DNA of 64,000 bases from Nonomuraea sp. PA05 (GTDB lineage: Bacteria > Actinomycetota > Actinomycetes > Streptosporangiales > Streptosporangiaceae), in the NCBI RefSeq assembly GCF_008086045.1, contig NZ_VSEY01000010.1, forward strand, positions 186,001-250,000, in the 5' to 3' direction. Of this stretch, positions 15,957 through 24,527 are shown one piece after another. The first letter of the stretch is position 1; every line of letters starts with the position of its first letter. The translations under genes were made by a program, and so were the position numbers. The notes beneath the pieces are model-generated. The model was not told the origin of the DNA. It was given only the letters and a program-made list of their open reading frames with translations, and searched no databases.

Positions 15957-16733
15957 TCACAGCGGCGGGAAGTTCGGGGGGCGGCGCTCCAGGAAGCTGG
16001 CGACGCCCTCCGCGAAGTCCGGCCGCCCGAAGGAGGCGAGCATCTCCTGCGTGGCGGCCTTGGCGGACTGCTCCAGCGTGGTGTCCCAGTCGTGCCACAC
16101 CTGCCGCTTGATCACCGCCATGGACGCGGGCGAGCTGTACGCCGCCAGCTCCCCCGCGTAGCGCGTGGCCTCCTCCAGCAGCGTCTCGCCCGGCACCGCG
16201 CGGTTGACCAGGCCCAGCTCGAACGCCTCCTGCCCGGTGAACACCCGGCCCGACAGCAGGACGTCCATCGCCCGCTGCTGCCCCATGATGCGCGGCAGCA
16301 CCCACGACAGCCCGTACTCGGCGATCAGGCCGCGGCGCGGGAAGGCCGTCGTCCACTTGGCCTCCGCGGCCGTGAAGACGATGTCGCAGACGAGCGCGTG
16401 CACCATGCCGAGCCCGGCGCAGGCCCCGTTGACGGCTGCCACGATGGGCTTGCGGATGGTCGTGGGGAAGGTGTTGGGCCGCGGGTCGGGCACCTCGTCG
16501 TACGAGCCGCTCTGGATCGCGTTCAGCGTCTTGAAGTCGGCGCCCGAGCAGAACCCCTTGCCCGCGCCGGTGACCACCACGGCGCGCACGTCCGGGTTCT
16601 TCTCCGCCTCGGCCAGCAGGTCGAAGTAGCGCCGCCCCATGGCATCGGTCCAGGCATTGAGCGTGTCCGGCCGGTTGAAGGTCAGCGTGAGCACGCCCTC
16701 GTCGTCGAGGGCCGAGAGCACTAGGTCCACCAT
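15957..16733 (-). CDS. Enoyl-CoA hydratase/isomerase (crotonase) family protein
   Basis: 258 residues, normal crotonase length. The substrate-binding segment 'TFNRPDTLNAWTDAM' and the oxyanion-hole segments 'VTGAGKGFCSGADFK' (about 54-68) and 'VNGACAGLGMVHAL' (about 100-113) are clear; the position after 'RGLIAEYGLSW' suits the catalytic Glu region. It acts on acyl-CoA thioesters, probably hydration or isomerisation in fatty acid breakdown, but the superfamily is diverse. GGAGG lies 3 bases before the ATG. No acyl-CoA dehydrogenase or thiolase is adjacent. Confidence 0.85.
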   Translation of the reverse strand: MVDLVLSALDDEGVLTLTFNRPDTLNAWTDAMGRRYFDLLAEAEKNPDVRAVVVTGAGKGFCSGADFKTLNAIQSGSYDEVPDPRPNTFPTTIRKPIVAAVNGACAGLGMVHALVCDIVFTAAEAKWTTAFPRRGLIAEYGLSWVLPRIMGQQRAMDVLLSGRVFTGQEAFELGLVNRAVPGETLLEEATRYAGELAAYSSPASMAVIKRQVWHDWDTTLEQSAKAATQEMLASFGRPDFAEGVASFLERRPPNFPPL

Positions 16734-16780
16734 GCCTCCAACAGAACCATCTTCTAGTGCGGGATGGCAAGGTGGGACAC

Positions 16781-17491
16781 ATGGAGCGAGACCTGATGTG
16801 GGACGGCTGCGGCAACGTCCGCGACCTGGGCGGCCTGACGGCGGCGGGCGGGCGGCGCACCCGCTGGGGCGCGGTGGTGCGCTCCGACACGCCCGACCGG
16901 CTCAGCCCCGACGGGTGGGCGGCGGCAGCGGCCCACGGCGTACGCACCATCGTCGACCTGCGCAACCCCGGCGAGCACCGTGCCGAACCCGGCCTGCGCC
17001 CGCCCGGCATGACCGTCGTCAGCGTGCCCATCGACCGCCTCGACGACCCCGACCGCCCCCGCTACGGCGGGACGCCCCTCTACCTGCGGCCCTTCATGGA
17101 CCGCTGGCCCGCGCTCTGCGCCGCTCCCCTGCGCGCCATCGCCGCGGCCCCGCCCGGCGGGGTGCTGGTGCACTGCGTGGCGGGGCGCGACCGTACGGGG
17201 CTGGTGGCCATCCTGCTGCTCGCGCTGGCCGGGGTCGGGCACCGCGACATCCTGGCCGACTACGAGCACTCCACGCACCGTCTCAGCGCGCTGTACGCCC
17301 GGCTGGGCGAGCCCGACGACGACCTGCGCGTGCGGGCCCGCCTGACCGCCGCGGGCACCACCACCGCGGAGGTGGTCCTGGCGTTGCTGTCCGGCCTGGA
17401 CGTGGAGGCCTATCTGGCGGCGGGCGGCCTGACCGCCGCCGAGCTGACCGCGCTGCGCACCCGCCTGACGGAGGACGCCCAGCGGACCTAA
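16781..17491 (+). CDS. Protein-tyrosine phosphatase (Y_phosphatase3 type)
   Basis: 236 residues. The P-loop 'VHCVAGRDRTGLVAI' holds the CX5R signature with catalytic Cys and Arg (about residues 128-138), and the N-terminal 'CGNVRDLGGL' is the family's conserved start. Such enzymes dephosphorylate tyrosine (some also phosphoinositides). The ATG at 16781 follows AAGGTGGG by 5 bases. It diverges from the crotonase and overlaps the 3' end of the converging NO synthase by 4 bases. Confidence 0.85.
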   Translation: MERDLMWDGCGNVRDLGGLTAAGGRRTRWGAVVRSDTPDRLSPDGWAAAAAHGVRTIVDLRNPGEHRAEPGLRPPGMTVVSVPIDRLDDPDRPRYGGTPLYLRPFMDRWPALCAAPLRAIAAAPPGGVLVHCVAGRDRTGLVAILLLALAGVGHRDILADYEHSTHRLSALYARLGEPDDDLRVRARLTAAGTTTAEVVLALLSGLDVEAYLAAGGLTAAELTALRTRLTEDAQRT

Positions 17492-18621
17492 CGGCCGTGG
17501 TGGACGAAGGCGGGCGTCAGGACGCTGGTGTCGTAGTAGCGATGGAAGACGGGCGTGGCACTGCCGGACAGCGGCGGCACGATCCACGACCAGTCCGCCG
17601 GGCACACCCGTCCCGCCTTCTCCTCCTTCGACAGGTGGGTCAGGAAGCGGCGCGCCTCCGTGTGGTGATCGGTCATGGTGACCCCGGCTCGCTCGAACGA
17701 GTGCAGCACCGCCACGTTCAGCTCCACCAGCGCGTGGTCGCGCCACAGGGTGCGCTCGGTCGAGGTGTCCAGCCCGAGCCGCTCAGCCACCACCGGAAGC
17801 TGGTCGTACCTGTCGCTGTCCGCCAGGTTGCGCGCCCCGATCTCGGTGCCCATGTACCAGCCGTTGAAGGGCGCGCACGGATAGCAGATGCCGCCGATCT
17901 CCAGACACATGTCCGAGATGGCCGGCACCGCGTGCCAGCGCAGCCCGAGCTCCTCGAACCACGCGTAGTCAGGGTGCACCAGCGGCACCTCCAGCACGGC
18001 GTCCCCGGGCACGTTGCACAGCAGCGGATCGCCGATCGCGGGCTGCACGATCAGCGGCAGCACGTCGAACCGCCCGCCCCGCCCTCGCCATCCCAGCGCC
18101 CTGGCCGTCTCGGTGAGCGCGACGTTGCGCGGATCCCCCACGACGCCCTCGGCCGTCGGGTAACCGGCGTACCGCACGAGCTGGTCGTTCAGCAGCCGGG
18201 GCCCGCGCAGCGCGGGCGTGTCGGGCGGCAGGACGGTCACGGTGGGCCTGATCTTCCCGTTCGCCGTGGCGTCGCGCAGATGCGCCACGCACTCCAGGGC
18301 CACCCCCTCGGCCGTGCTCACCTGCCTGCGGTCGCGCACCTTCAGCGAGCGCCAGTACAGCCGCCCGATGCACCGGTTGCTGTTGCGCCACGCCACCTGA
18401 GCGCCGAACTCGAGCTCCTCGTAGGTGTGCGTGTAGGTCCCGTAGCGGGCCACGTCCCTGGCGACGTCGCGCAGGCGGGCGTGCAGTCCTCCCGCCGAGG
18501 AGTTCTCGGCGTGGTAGAGCCTGATGAAGCGTTCCGCCTCACGCAGGTCGGTGGTGCGCTCGATCACCGCCTGGGCGGCGAGCACGTCGAAGGGGCGAAG
18601 GGTTCTGATCCAGGTACGCAC
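17488..18621 (-). CDS. nos: Bacterial nitric oxide synthase, oxygenase domain only
   Basis: 377 residues, the size of stand-alone bacterial NOS oxygenase; no reductase domain. It makes NO from L-arginine via N-hydroxyarginine at a heme-thiolate centre, with electrons from general flavodoxin or ferredoxin reductases. The heme-ligand motif is 'AWRNSNRCIGRLYW' (Cys about 82), and the substrate Glu is in 'PFNGWYMGTEIGARNL', with the usual 'DSDRYDQLP' after it. The Tyr/Trp-rich end ('PADWSWIVPPLSG') matches the family. The GTG at 18621 has no good Shine-Dalgarno; a GTG 12 codons in is an alternative. No cytochrome P450 or NRPS is nearby, so it is not an obvious nitration-pathway gene. Confidence 0.9.
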   Translation of the reverse strand: MRTWIRTLRPFDVLAAQAVIERTTDLREAERFIRLYHAENSSAGGLHARLRDVARDVARYGTYTHTYEELEFGAQVAWRNSNRCIGRLYWRSLKVRDRRQVSTAEGVALECVAHLRDATANGKIRPTVTVLPPDTPALRGPRLLNDQLVRYAGYPTAEGVVGDPRNVALTETARALGWRGRGGRFDVLPLIVQPAIGDPLLCNVPGDAVLEVPLVHPDYAWFEELGLRWHAVPAISDMCLEIGGICYPCAPFNGWYMGTEIGARNLADSDRYDQLPVVAERLGLDTSTERTLWRDHALVELNVAVLHSFERAGVTMTDHHTEARRFLTHLSKEEKAGRVCPADWSWIVPPLSGSATPVFHRYYDTSVLTPAFVHHGR

Positions 18622-18895
18622 GCGGCAACCAGCACTTCTCCGTCATCGGAGCGCCCCGCCGATTCCGGGTCGGCGGCACCTCCTCGTGGCGGCGCCCTCT
18701 CCTCGCCACCGACACGTCTACCCGCGGCTTCCGGCCCCTGCGACCGGCCCTCCCATTTTCCGTATCGCGCCCTGCTTTGTCCGGCGAACCCGAAAACGTG
18801 TCACCAACGGATTACCGGGCGTAAAGTCGGCCACAGGCGGAATGCGTGCCGCGCCCCCGGGCCGACCACCCGGAGACGCGGCATGGCGCCACTCG

Positions 18896-19306
18896 CTACT
18901 TGCTCCAGACGCAGGTGAGGTGGATGACCCGGCTGTGCTGCCACCGCTTGCCCGCGATCTTCTTCTTCACCACCTCGCGAGGCAGCTTCTTCGCCGGGAC
19001 GCTGATCGACAGCCGGTCCTCCGGCACGACCGCCACACCGTCCTCGAAGGCGAGGTCGGGCTCGATGTACCGCTCCTCGACGAGCTCGGCCACCTTGGCC
19101 TTGGAGAGCTTCACGACCTCGCCGTCGCTCATCCAGCACGTCAGCCTGCCGCCGTGGAACCGCGGCCCCTCGTGCGCCCTGACGGCGACGTCGCCGTCCC
19201 CGCCGTGCACCCTGACCGGGCCGTCGTCGGCCAGCGCCGAGCCGGCCATGACCCCGAGCCCGAGCACGGCGGACGTGACGACGATCGCGAGACGTCGCTG
19301 CAACAT
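18896..19306 (-). CDS. Small secreted hypothetical protein
   Basis: 136 residues. A Sec signal peptide is evident (LQRRLAIVVTSAVLGLGVM, cleavage likely after SALA, about residue 26). The mature part is charged, has two Cys ('RLTCWMSDG', 'VIHLTCVWSK') that could form one disulfide, and a Lys-rich helix ('LPREVVKKKIAGKRW'). GGGAG lies upstream of the ATG. Family not recognised. The 274 bases between it and the NO synthase hold no coding signal I can support. Confidence 0.7.
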   Translation of the reverse strand: MLQRRLAIVVTSAVLGLGVMAGSALADDGPVRVHGGDGDVAVRAHEGPRFHGGRLTCWMSDGEVVKLSKAKVAELVEERYIEPDLAFEDGVAVVPEDRLSISVPAKKLPREVVKKKIAGKRWQHSRVIHLTCVWSK

Positions 19307-19373
19307 GGGAACTCCCTCCCCGAGACGATTCGACAGCCTCGAGGGTCGCCCCCTGCGCCTGAAGTCAGCCTGA

Positions 19374-19418
19374 AGAGCCCCGAAGCCCCCTTCAGGTCGC
19401 CCCCACCTCCGGGGCTCT
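19374..19418 (-). terminator. Terminator of the 147-residue secreted protein
   Basis: AGAGCCCCG (19374-19382) pairs with CGGGGCTCT (19410-19418). An alternative inner stem CCTGAAG/CTTCAGG (19369-19375, 19390-19396) overlaps it. It lies just after the stop at 19426. Confidence 0.5.
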
Positions 19419-19425
19419 CAGGCCG

Positions 19426-19869
19426 TCAGACGTAGCGGGCGCTGGTGCACACAGGAGCGCTGCCACCCAGCCCTGGCGCCTTCGCGCAGGCCTTGTAGCC
19501 GTACTTGTGGATGGACCGGTGAGCGTCGGTGTAGGTGGTGTTGTTGATGCTCTTCGACCGGCTCTCCCACTTCCTGGTGGAGGGGTTGTAGACGGACAGG
19601 GACAGGTTGATGCCGTTCGCGTCGGAGTCCTTGGGAGCGCGGGCCCAGAAGTAGCTGAGACCGCCGTACTTGCCCACGCGAAGCTGGATCTTGAACGTCT
19701 TCTTGGCGACGGTGACCGTCTTCTCCGTCACGGTGCCCACCGAGGTGGCATTCGCCCCCGCCGACGAGTTCCAGTAGCTGGCGGCCGATGCGGGCGTGGT
19801 GCTCAGCAGCGTGAGGCCGGCCAGGGCGGCGGCAGCCGTCGTGGCGCGGGAAATCCAAAGGCTTCTCAT
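19426..19869 (-). CDS. Secreted hypothetical protein
   Basis: 147 residues with a Sec signal peptide (to about 'TTPASA', residue 29). The mature protein is Ser/Thr/Asn/Tyr-rich and looks like a small beta protein ('KTFKIQLRVGKYGGLSYFWA'), with two Cys near the end. Extracellular by inference; the family is not recognised. It is divergent from the Cys-rich lipoprotein gene across 186 bases. Confidence 0.7.
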   Translation of the reverse strand: MRSLWISRATTAAAALAGLTLLSTTPASAASYWNSSAGANATSVGTVTEKTVTVAKKTFKIQLRVGKYGGLSYFWARAPKDSDANGINLSLSVYNPSTRKWESRSKSINNTTYTDAHRSIHKYGYKACAKAPGLGGSAPVCTSARYV

Positions 19870-20055
19870 GATCGCTTCCGTGTCAGCCCCGATCCCGGGG
19901 ATCTGTCGTTGTCCGGAATTCAGCTCAGCAGAAGCCGGTATGCCGCCGGTATGCCGCTCGCCGACGCGAGAACCAGTTCAGGACCGTCTTTCCCGCCACA
20001 CACCAGAGGTGGTTTGCTTGGTCCCGCGTGCGGCGCGCTCGCGGAGGAGGAATCG

Positions 20056-21084
20056 ATGAGGTCAGCGAGGCACCGCTCCCGGAACGAGCTGGCCGTTCTC
20101 CTCTTCATCGCAATGCTCACCGCCTGCGCCCCTGCGGTCTCCATATCGAAGGTTCCGCCGCCAGAACCGGCCTGGTACGAAATGAACGAGGACGTCGCGG
20201 CTGATGAGGAATGCCCGGCGGGGAACGGGCCCAGAGGGCTGGACTGCCGCAAGGCGGACCCCGGATACAAGGCGGCGCCCATATTCGACGCATGCATGAA
20301 GCAGCACCAGGTCAAGACCGCGGACATCATGTGCCATCGCGCTTTGATCGTCTGGTTCGAATGCACAGCCGGCGAACAGTCGAACGCTGTCACCCCGAGG
20401 ATGTGCGACACCTCGGCCGGCTCCTATCTGTCCTGCCGCACAGGAACTCCTGCCCGCTCCGACCAGGTCTGCGCGGCCGGCGAACGAGAATACCTGAGGT
20501 GCCCCGGGTCATACGGCGACCCTTTCGTCGACTGCGGCGACCTACGGCGTTCCTATTATGAGTGCCGCGATGACCGTAGCGGAAGCGACCCGTTCTGCGG
20601 CACCTATCTTGAGGTGCTGAGCGTCTGCCGCTCGCTGAAGGTCGAATGCGCAGACCTGCTCGGCAAGTTCCTCACCTGCGCAGCCGCAGAACTATCTCCC
20701 GATGAATGCGCTTTCGGCCAGCGGATGAGGATCTATTGTCTCCGCGACGTCAATGACGGAGTTTTCCGCAGCGCGGCCACGTGCGACGCTCCATGGCGCC
20801 AGGCGATGACCGAATGCCTGGACGAGGATCAACCCGCTCCTTTGTGCACGATGGGGGCGAGCTGGCGAGAGGCGAGCTATTCGATCTGCGAAGGCCGGCG
20901 AGGTGTGGCTTATCTGACAGGCCGAGCAACAGACACACCCATCTGCTGGACCGGCCACCATGCTGCCGAGCTCACGAACGAGGTGATGGAAGGCCTCGGG
21001 GAGGACACGTACGTGCGCGTGGTTCACGTGGATGGCGACCTCAGCTACGAGGTCATGCCTCGCAGGGATCAAGAAACCTCGTAG
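20056..21084 (+). CDS. Cysteine-rich lipoprotein with seven tandem CX9C units
   Basis: 342 residues. The hydrophobic signal 'AVLLFIAMLTAC' ends in a lipobox with Cys24, so it should be anchored outside the membrane. The mature part has 22 Cys. Fourteen of them form seven pairs exactly ten positions apart: 93/103, 117/127, 139/149, 160/170, 181/191, 198/208 and 218/228, separated by 6-13 residues. Several units end in an aromatic residue before the second Cys ('SYLSC', 'EYLRC', 'SYYEC'). This is the spacing of CX9C helical hairpins (CHCH proteins). GGAGGAGG precedes the ATG by 6 bases. Third codon positions are more A/T-rich than in neighbouring genes, hinting at transfer. Function unknown. 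Confidence 0.75.
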   Translation: MRSARHRSRNELAVLLFIAMLTACAPAVSISKVPPPEPAWYEMNEDVAADEECPAGNGPRGLDCRKADPGYKAAPIFDACMKQHQVKTADIMCHRALIVWFECTAGEQSNAVTPRMCDTSAGSYLSCRTGTPARSDQVCAAGEREYLRCPGSYGDPFVDCGDLRRSYYECRDDRSGSDPFCGTYLEVLSVCRSLKVECADLLGKFLTCAAAELSPDECAFGQRMRIYCLRDVNDGVFRSAATCDAPWRQAMTECLDEDQPAPLCTMGASWREASYSICEGRRGVAYLTGRATDTPICWTGHHAAELTNEVMEGLGEDTYVRVVHVDGDLSYEVMPRRDQETS

Positions 21085-21123
21085 AAGGCTTGGACTGTCA
21101 GTCCTGTGCGGCATCGTTGCCGC

Positions 21124-21810
21124 ATGATCAACGATGACTTGGTGTTCGAGGCAGTGCGCGCCCGGGTGGAGGCAGGTGACTACCTGGATGAGAGAGTCGG
21201 ACTGCCCGGAGTCGACGTCGACACGGAAGAAGGTGGAGCTTTCACGCACGCTCCTGACGGTCGGCTCCAGCGGTTGTACTGGCGAGGCACTCCTGAACAC
21301 CGCGCAGCGCAAGCTGCTGGCTGGTTCGCGCCGCTGCCGCCTTTGCAGCCGGCCTCCGTCGCAGCGGTGAACGAGTGCGAGGCGCTCCTCGGGCACCCCA
21401 TGCCGCCCCTGCTGCGCCGCTGCTACCTCGAGCTGGGCGACGGAGGCTTCGGCCCTGCCCATGGCTTCGAACCCCTGCAAGGCGTCCTCAGCGATCACCA
21501 GCAGGACTGGCCTGAACCATGGAGAGCAAGGGGCGAGTCGCTGCTGCTGCTCTGCCACTGGGGCTGCGGAATCGCTTCCTACGTCGACTGCGGCGACCCG
21601 AGCGCTGCGATATGGGCGATCGACCCCAACCCCGCCCCGAGCGACAACTTCCATGTGTCGCTGTTTCCCCAGCACCTGAGTTTCGCCGAGTGGCTGCATC
21701 GATGGACCGAAGGCACTCTTCGGCAGCCGTGGCTCCTCCAGGACGCGAAGACAGGAGAATGGCGGGGAGCAACCGACGCCGAGACCGGCGCTGCGCCAGA
21801 GCCCGCCTGA
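21124..21810 (+). CDS. SMI1/KNR4 (SUKH) family protein
   Basis: 228 residues. The segment 'NECEALLGHPMPPLLRRCY' to 'ELGDGGFGPAHGFEPL' (about 83-118) is the SUKH core helix and GxGGFGP turn; 'LLLCHWGCGIASYVDC' and 'WLHRW' follow as in the family. In bacteria SUKH proteins are often immunity partners of polymorphic toxins, but many are orphans and no toxin gene is visible here. The ATG at 21124 was chosen at the start of the helical N-terminus; no strong ribosome site is seen. It lies 39 bases after the CX9C lipoprotein, on the same strand, and shares its lower GC. Confidence 0.7.
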   Translation: MINDDLVFEAVRARVEAGDYLDERVGLPGVDVDTEEGGAFTHAPDGRLQRLYWRGTPEHRAAQAAGWFAPLPPLQPASVAAVNECEALLGHPMPPLLRRCYLELGDGGFGPAHGFEPLQGVLSDHQQDWPEPWRARGESLLLLCHWGCGIASYVDCGDPSAAIWAIDPNPAPSDNFHVSLFPQHLSFAEWLHRWTEGTLRQPWLLQDAKTGEWRGATDAETGAAPEPA

Positions 21811-22014
21811 TCCGGCTCGTCAGCACGACTCGCGCACGCACGTCGAGTCCTTCTACGGAGACCTTGCGTTACCGGCCGATGGCGCAGAGGAGCCGGAACG
21901 CCCCGCCGCAGGCACGGCGCTGGGGCCTGAAGGGCGGCTGCCGTCCCTCTTGGTCCGAGGTCGCGTCGCGCGCTCGCCTTGCCGACCCTTGCGGGCACCC
22001 GGCATCCGAAACGA

Positions 22015-22054
22015 CTCAGGCCCTCGCCTCTGTCGCCAGAGGTGAGGGCCTGAG
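22015..22054 (-). terminator. Terminator downstream of tRNA-Asn
   Basis: An 18-base-pair stem (22015-22032 with 22037-22054, one G-U pair) closes a 4-base loop, ending 8 bases downstream of the tRNA on the minus strand. Confidence 0.8.
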
Positions 22055-22062
22055 CTGTGACG

Positions 22063-22134
22063 CTCCCGCGATAGGACTCGAACCTATAACCTGCCGGTTA
22101 ACAGCCGGCTGCTCTGCCGTTGAGCTACGCGGGA
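22063..22134 (-). tRNA. tRNA-Asn (anticodon GTT)
   Basis: The 72 bases fold completely: acceptor TCCCGCG/CGCGGGA, D stem GCTC/GAGC, anticodon stem GCCGG/CCGGC with loop CTGTTAA (anticodon GTT), variable loop AGGTT, T stem ATAGG/CCTAT with loop TTCGAGT, discriminator G. CCA is not encoded. No integrated element abuts its 3' end. Confidence 0.97.
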
Positions 22135-22261
22135 TCGAACTTGTTTGCCCACTTCGCCAGGGCCGTCGGCCCCTTCGTCGTGCGCAGGAATAGATTAGCG
22201 CACTCGGAGAGTGCGTGTCGCATCGCGAGCGGGGTAGGCCCGGAGACAGCGGAGGTGCAAG

Positions 22262-22579
22262 ATGCGATATCGGATGACATTCGCTGTTGGTCTGGCTGTC
22301 GGGTACGTGCTGGGCAGCCGGGCTGGACGCGAACGGTACGAGCAGATCAAGCGGACGGCGCAGCGGGTCGCCGACAATCCCCGGGTGCAGGAAGTGGCCG
22401 GGGTGGTCGGGGCGCAGGCGTCAAGGTTCGCCGGGATGGCCAGGTCGAAGGTGGGGGGCACGCTGCAGCAGCGGATCCCGTTCCTGCACTCTGACGGGCA
22501 TCAGCCCGAGACGGGCACCGGCTGGCCCGGCGAGGACGTCGCGGACCAGAAGGCCCGTGAGAGCGGCATCCCCTACTGA
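22262..22579 (+). CDS. YtxH-like small membrane-anchored protein
   Basis: 105 residues. A single N-terminal hydrophobic segment 'TFAVGLAVGYVLGSRAGRER' is followed by a charged helix ('YEQIKRTAQRVADNP'), as in YtxH/gas-vesicle-like actinobacterial proteins of unknown role. GGAGGTG lies 6 bases before the ATG. The C-terminus is hydrophilic and Gly/Glu-rich. It stands alone, opposite in direction to the tRNA. Confidence 0.7.
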   Translation: MRYRMTFAVGLAVGYVLGSRAGRERYEQIKRTAQRVADNPRVQEVAGVVGAQASRFAGMARSKVGGTLQQRIPFLHSDGHQPETGTGWPGEDVADQKARESGIPY

Positions 22580-22750
22580 TCGTCTGCTGATCTGACGCGC
22601 ACAAGCGGGAGCGGCATGGGCATGACAGGCCTCACACCCCCGCACGCCTGAGACCCGGGCTCATGCCGCTCACCGCCGTGGGGACCGGAACTTGGGACCC
22701 GGACGGCCAAGGTCGGACGCCCGGGCGCCGCCGCGTGCGTGGGGAGGGTC

Positions 22751-23224
22751 TCAGACGCCCATGCTCCGCCGTACGCCCTCCAGGGCCTGTTCGGCCTGCG
22801 CCCGCAACCCCGGGTCCGCAGGATCGAGGCCGTCGTCGAAGACGAGGGTCCAGCCGAGCACCTCACCCCCGGGCGGGCGCCGGGCCACCAGCCGCACCCC
22901 GCCCCTCCCGGGCAGGCTGACGTGCTTGTTGACCACGATGGTGGAGTTGACCCGCTCCCGCACGGTCTCGGGCAGCATGCGCGGCTCGGTGATCCGCTCG
23001 AAGTGACGCGCGCCGTCGGTGGTGAGCACCCGCACGCCTTCCTCGTCCCAGGAGGCCTTGTCGATCTCCTCGTACGGCACCCGCGTCCCGTCCGACAGGT
23101 GCAGCGCGAGGTTGGTGGCCACCACATGACCGTCGGCGCCCTGGGCGAAGGCCAGCACCCGCTCCCCCCGCTCCACGGCGAGGGATTTGCGCACTTCGGC
23201 GGGCAGGCGGCGAAAGATGCTCAT
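22751..23224 (-). CDS. Conserved hypothetical protein, PH-like
   Basis: 157 residues. It opens MSIFRRLPAEVRKSLAVERG and has alternating strands such as 'RVLAFAQGADGHVVATNLAL' and 'VPYEEIDKASWDEEGVRVLT', which resembles small bacterial PH-like domains; this is a shape judgement only. The ATG overlaps the stop of the glycoside hydrolase by 4 bases (ATGA), so the two are coupled. No signal peptide or membrane segment. Confidence 0.65.
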   Translation of the reverse strand: MSIFRRLPAEVRKSLAVERGERVLAFAQGADGHVVATNLALHLSDGTRVPYEEIDKASWDEEGVRVLTTDGARHFERITEPRMLPETVRERVNSTIVVNKHVSLPGRGGVRLVARRPPGGEVLGWTLVFDDGLDPADPGLRAQAEQALEGVRRSMGV

Positions 23225-24495
23225 TCCCCTACGGTATCGGCGAGCAGATCCAGGGTCAGCGCCGCGCTCCAGGAGAAGTCCCTGCAGCCCCGGCCGCTGC
23301 CGTCGAAGGGGTCGAAGCACTCGCGGAAACCGGCCTGGCGGACCAGGCGCAGGGTGCCGTTGGTGAGTTGCTGGCCGAGGTGGTCGAGGGAGTGGACGGC
23401 GGCGGCGCGGCGCAGCAGCCAGTTGGTGTTCACCCAGGAGGGGCCGCGCCAGTACCGGGTGCGGTCGAACTGGGAGGCGCGGATCTCGCAGCTCGGCACG
23501 GGGTAGCCGGTGGCGCCCATGAACCTGGCCGACTCCAGCACCTCGACGGCGGCGTGCAGGCGGTCGGCGGGGAGGCCGGGGTCGAGGAGGGGGCCGAAGG
23601 CGCCGACGGTGCACACGCGGATGAGCCGCCCGGCGCGCAGGTCCCTGGCGTAGAAGCAGCCGTCCCAGAGGCGGTCGAGGATGGCCTGCCTGAGGCGTTC
23701 GGCGTGCTCGGCGTGCGGTACGGGGTCGGCGCCGGCCAGCGGGGCCAGCTCGGCCATGGCCTGGCAGGAGGCCAGCCAGATGCCGTTGAACATGGGGTCC
23801 TCGACGGCGAACGGGTGCTCGTCGCGCAGGTACTCGGGGCTGTATCCGGCATCGCGGTAGCGCATGGCCAGCCAGACGTAGCGGTCGTGGTCGCTGTCGG
23901 GGTGGCGTTCGTCCATCTCGACGTTGCGGTAGCCGTACCTGATCACGGGCAGCGCGTCGAGCGGCGCGTCCCAGGCGGGGCTGTCGTCCATGCCCGACTC
24001 CCAGGGGTGCACGATCGCGGCGAGTCCCGCGCCGCCGAGGTCGCGCGCCGAGGAGAGGTAAGCGTGCTGCGCCGCCAATGCGGGGAACGCCTTCCTGACG
24101 AACGCGGCGTCGCCCGTGTGCCGGTAGAACCACCACAGCGCCAGCGCGTGCAGCGGCGGCGAGGTGAGGCCCGAGGTGAGCACCTGTGGCGCGGCGTCGT
24201 TCTCCTGCGAGCGCCACACGGACGGCCCCGGGAAGTACGCCTCACGCGTGTGGAAGACGATGTGCGGCACCATGCCTGTCGCCCACTGCCCGCGCAGCAG
24301 GCTGAGCAGCTCGTCGCGGGCCCGGTCCGGCCGATGCCTGGCCAGGCCGATGACGACGAACGCGGAGTCCCAGCTCCACTGGTGGGGATAGAGCCCTGGT
24401 GCGGGCACGGTGCCAGCGCCCGTCCAGTTCGCCTCGAGCACGGCCAGCGCCTCACGCCCGAGCGCGGCATCGTCTACCGCGGGCCGCGCCTCCAT
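23221..24495 (-). CDS. Glycoside hydrolase, GH63/MGH1-like (alpha,alpha)6 barrel
   Basis: 424 residues, no signal peptide, so cytosolic. Motifs of the trehalase/GH63-like clan are evident: 'LYPHQWSWDSAFVVIGL' (about 35-51), 'HIVFHTREAYFPGP' and 'VHPWESGMDDSPAWDAPL' (about 163-180, probable acid Asp), then 'YWRGPSWVNTNWLLRRAA' near the C-terminus. Related enzymes release glucose or mannose from glucosylglycerate or mannosylglycerate; the substrate here is unproven. A GTG one codon upstream is an alternative start; CATAGT lies 6 bases before the ATG. It is coupled to the PH-like gene. Confidence 0.75.
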   Translation of the reverse strand: MEARPAVDDAALGREALAVLEANWTGAGTVPAPGLYPHQWSWDSAFVVIGLARHRPDRARDELLSLLRGQWATGMVPHIVFHTREAYFPGPSVWRSQENDAAPQVLTSGLTSPPLHALALWWFYRHTGDAAFVRKAFPALAAQHAYLSSARDLGGAGLAAIVHPWESGMDDSPAWDAPLDALPVIRYGYRNVEMDERHPDSDHDRYVWLAMRYRDAGYSPEYLRDEHPFAVEDPMFNGIWLASCQAMAELAPLAGADPVPHAEHAERLRQAILDRLWDGCFYARDLRAGRLIRVCTVGAFGPLLDPGLPADRLHAAVEVLESARFMGATGYPVPSCEIRASQFDRTRYWRGPSWVNTNWLLRRAAAVHSLDHLGQQLTNGTLRLVRQAGFRECFDPFDGSGRGCRDFSWSAALTLDLLADTVGE

Positions 24496-24527
24496 CACCC
24501 AACTATGACTGGGGATCTGTCAGGAAG

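Noticed and set aside
22015..22134. Integration site of a mobile element at tRNA-Asn
   Set aside because: The tRNA is followed at once by a strong terminator, with no integrase or repeated tRNA 3' end in the window.
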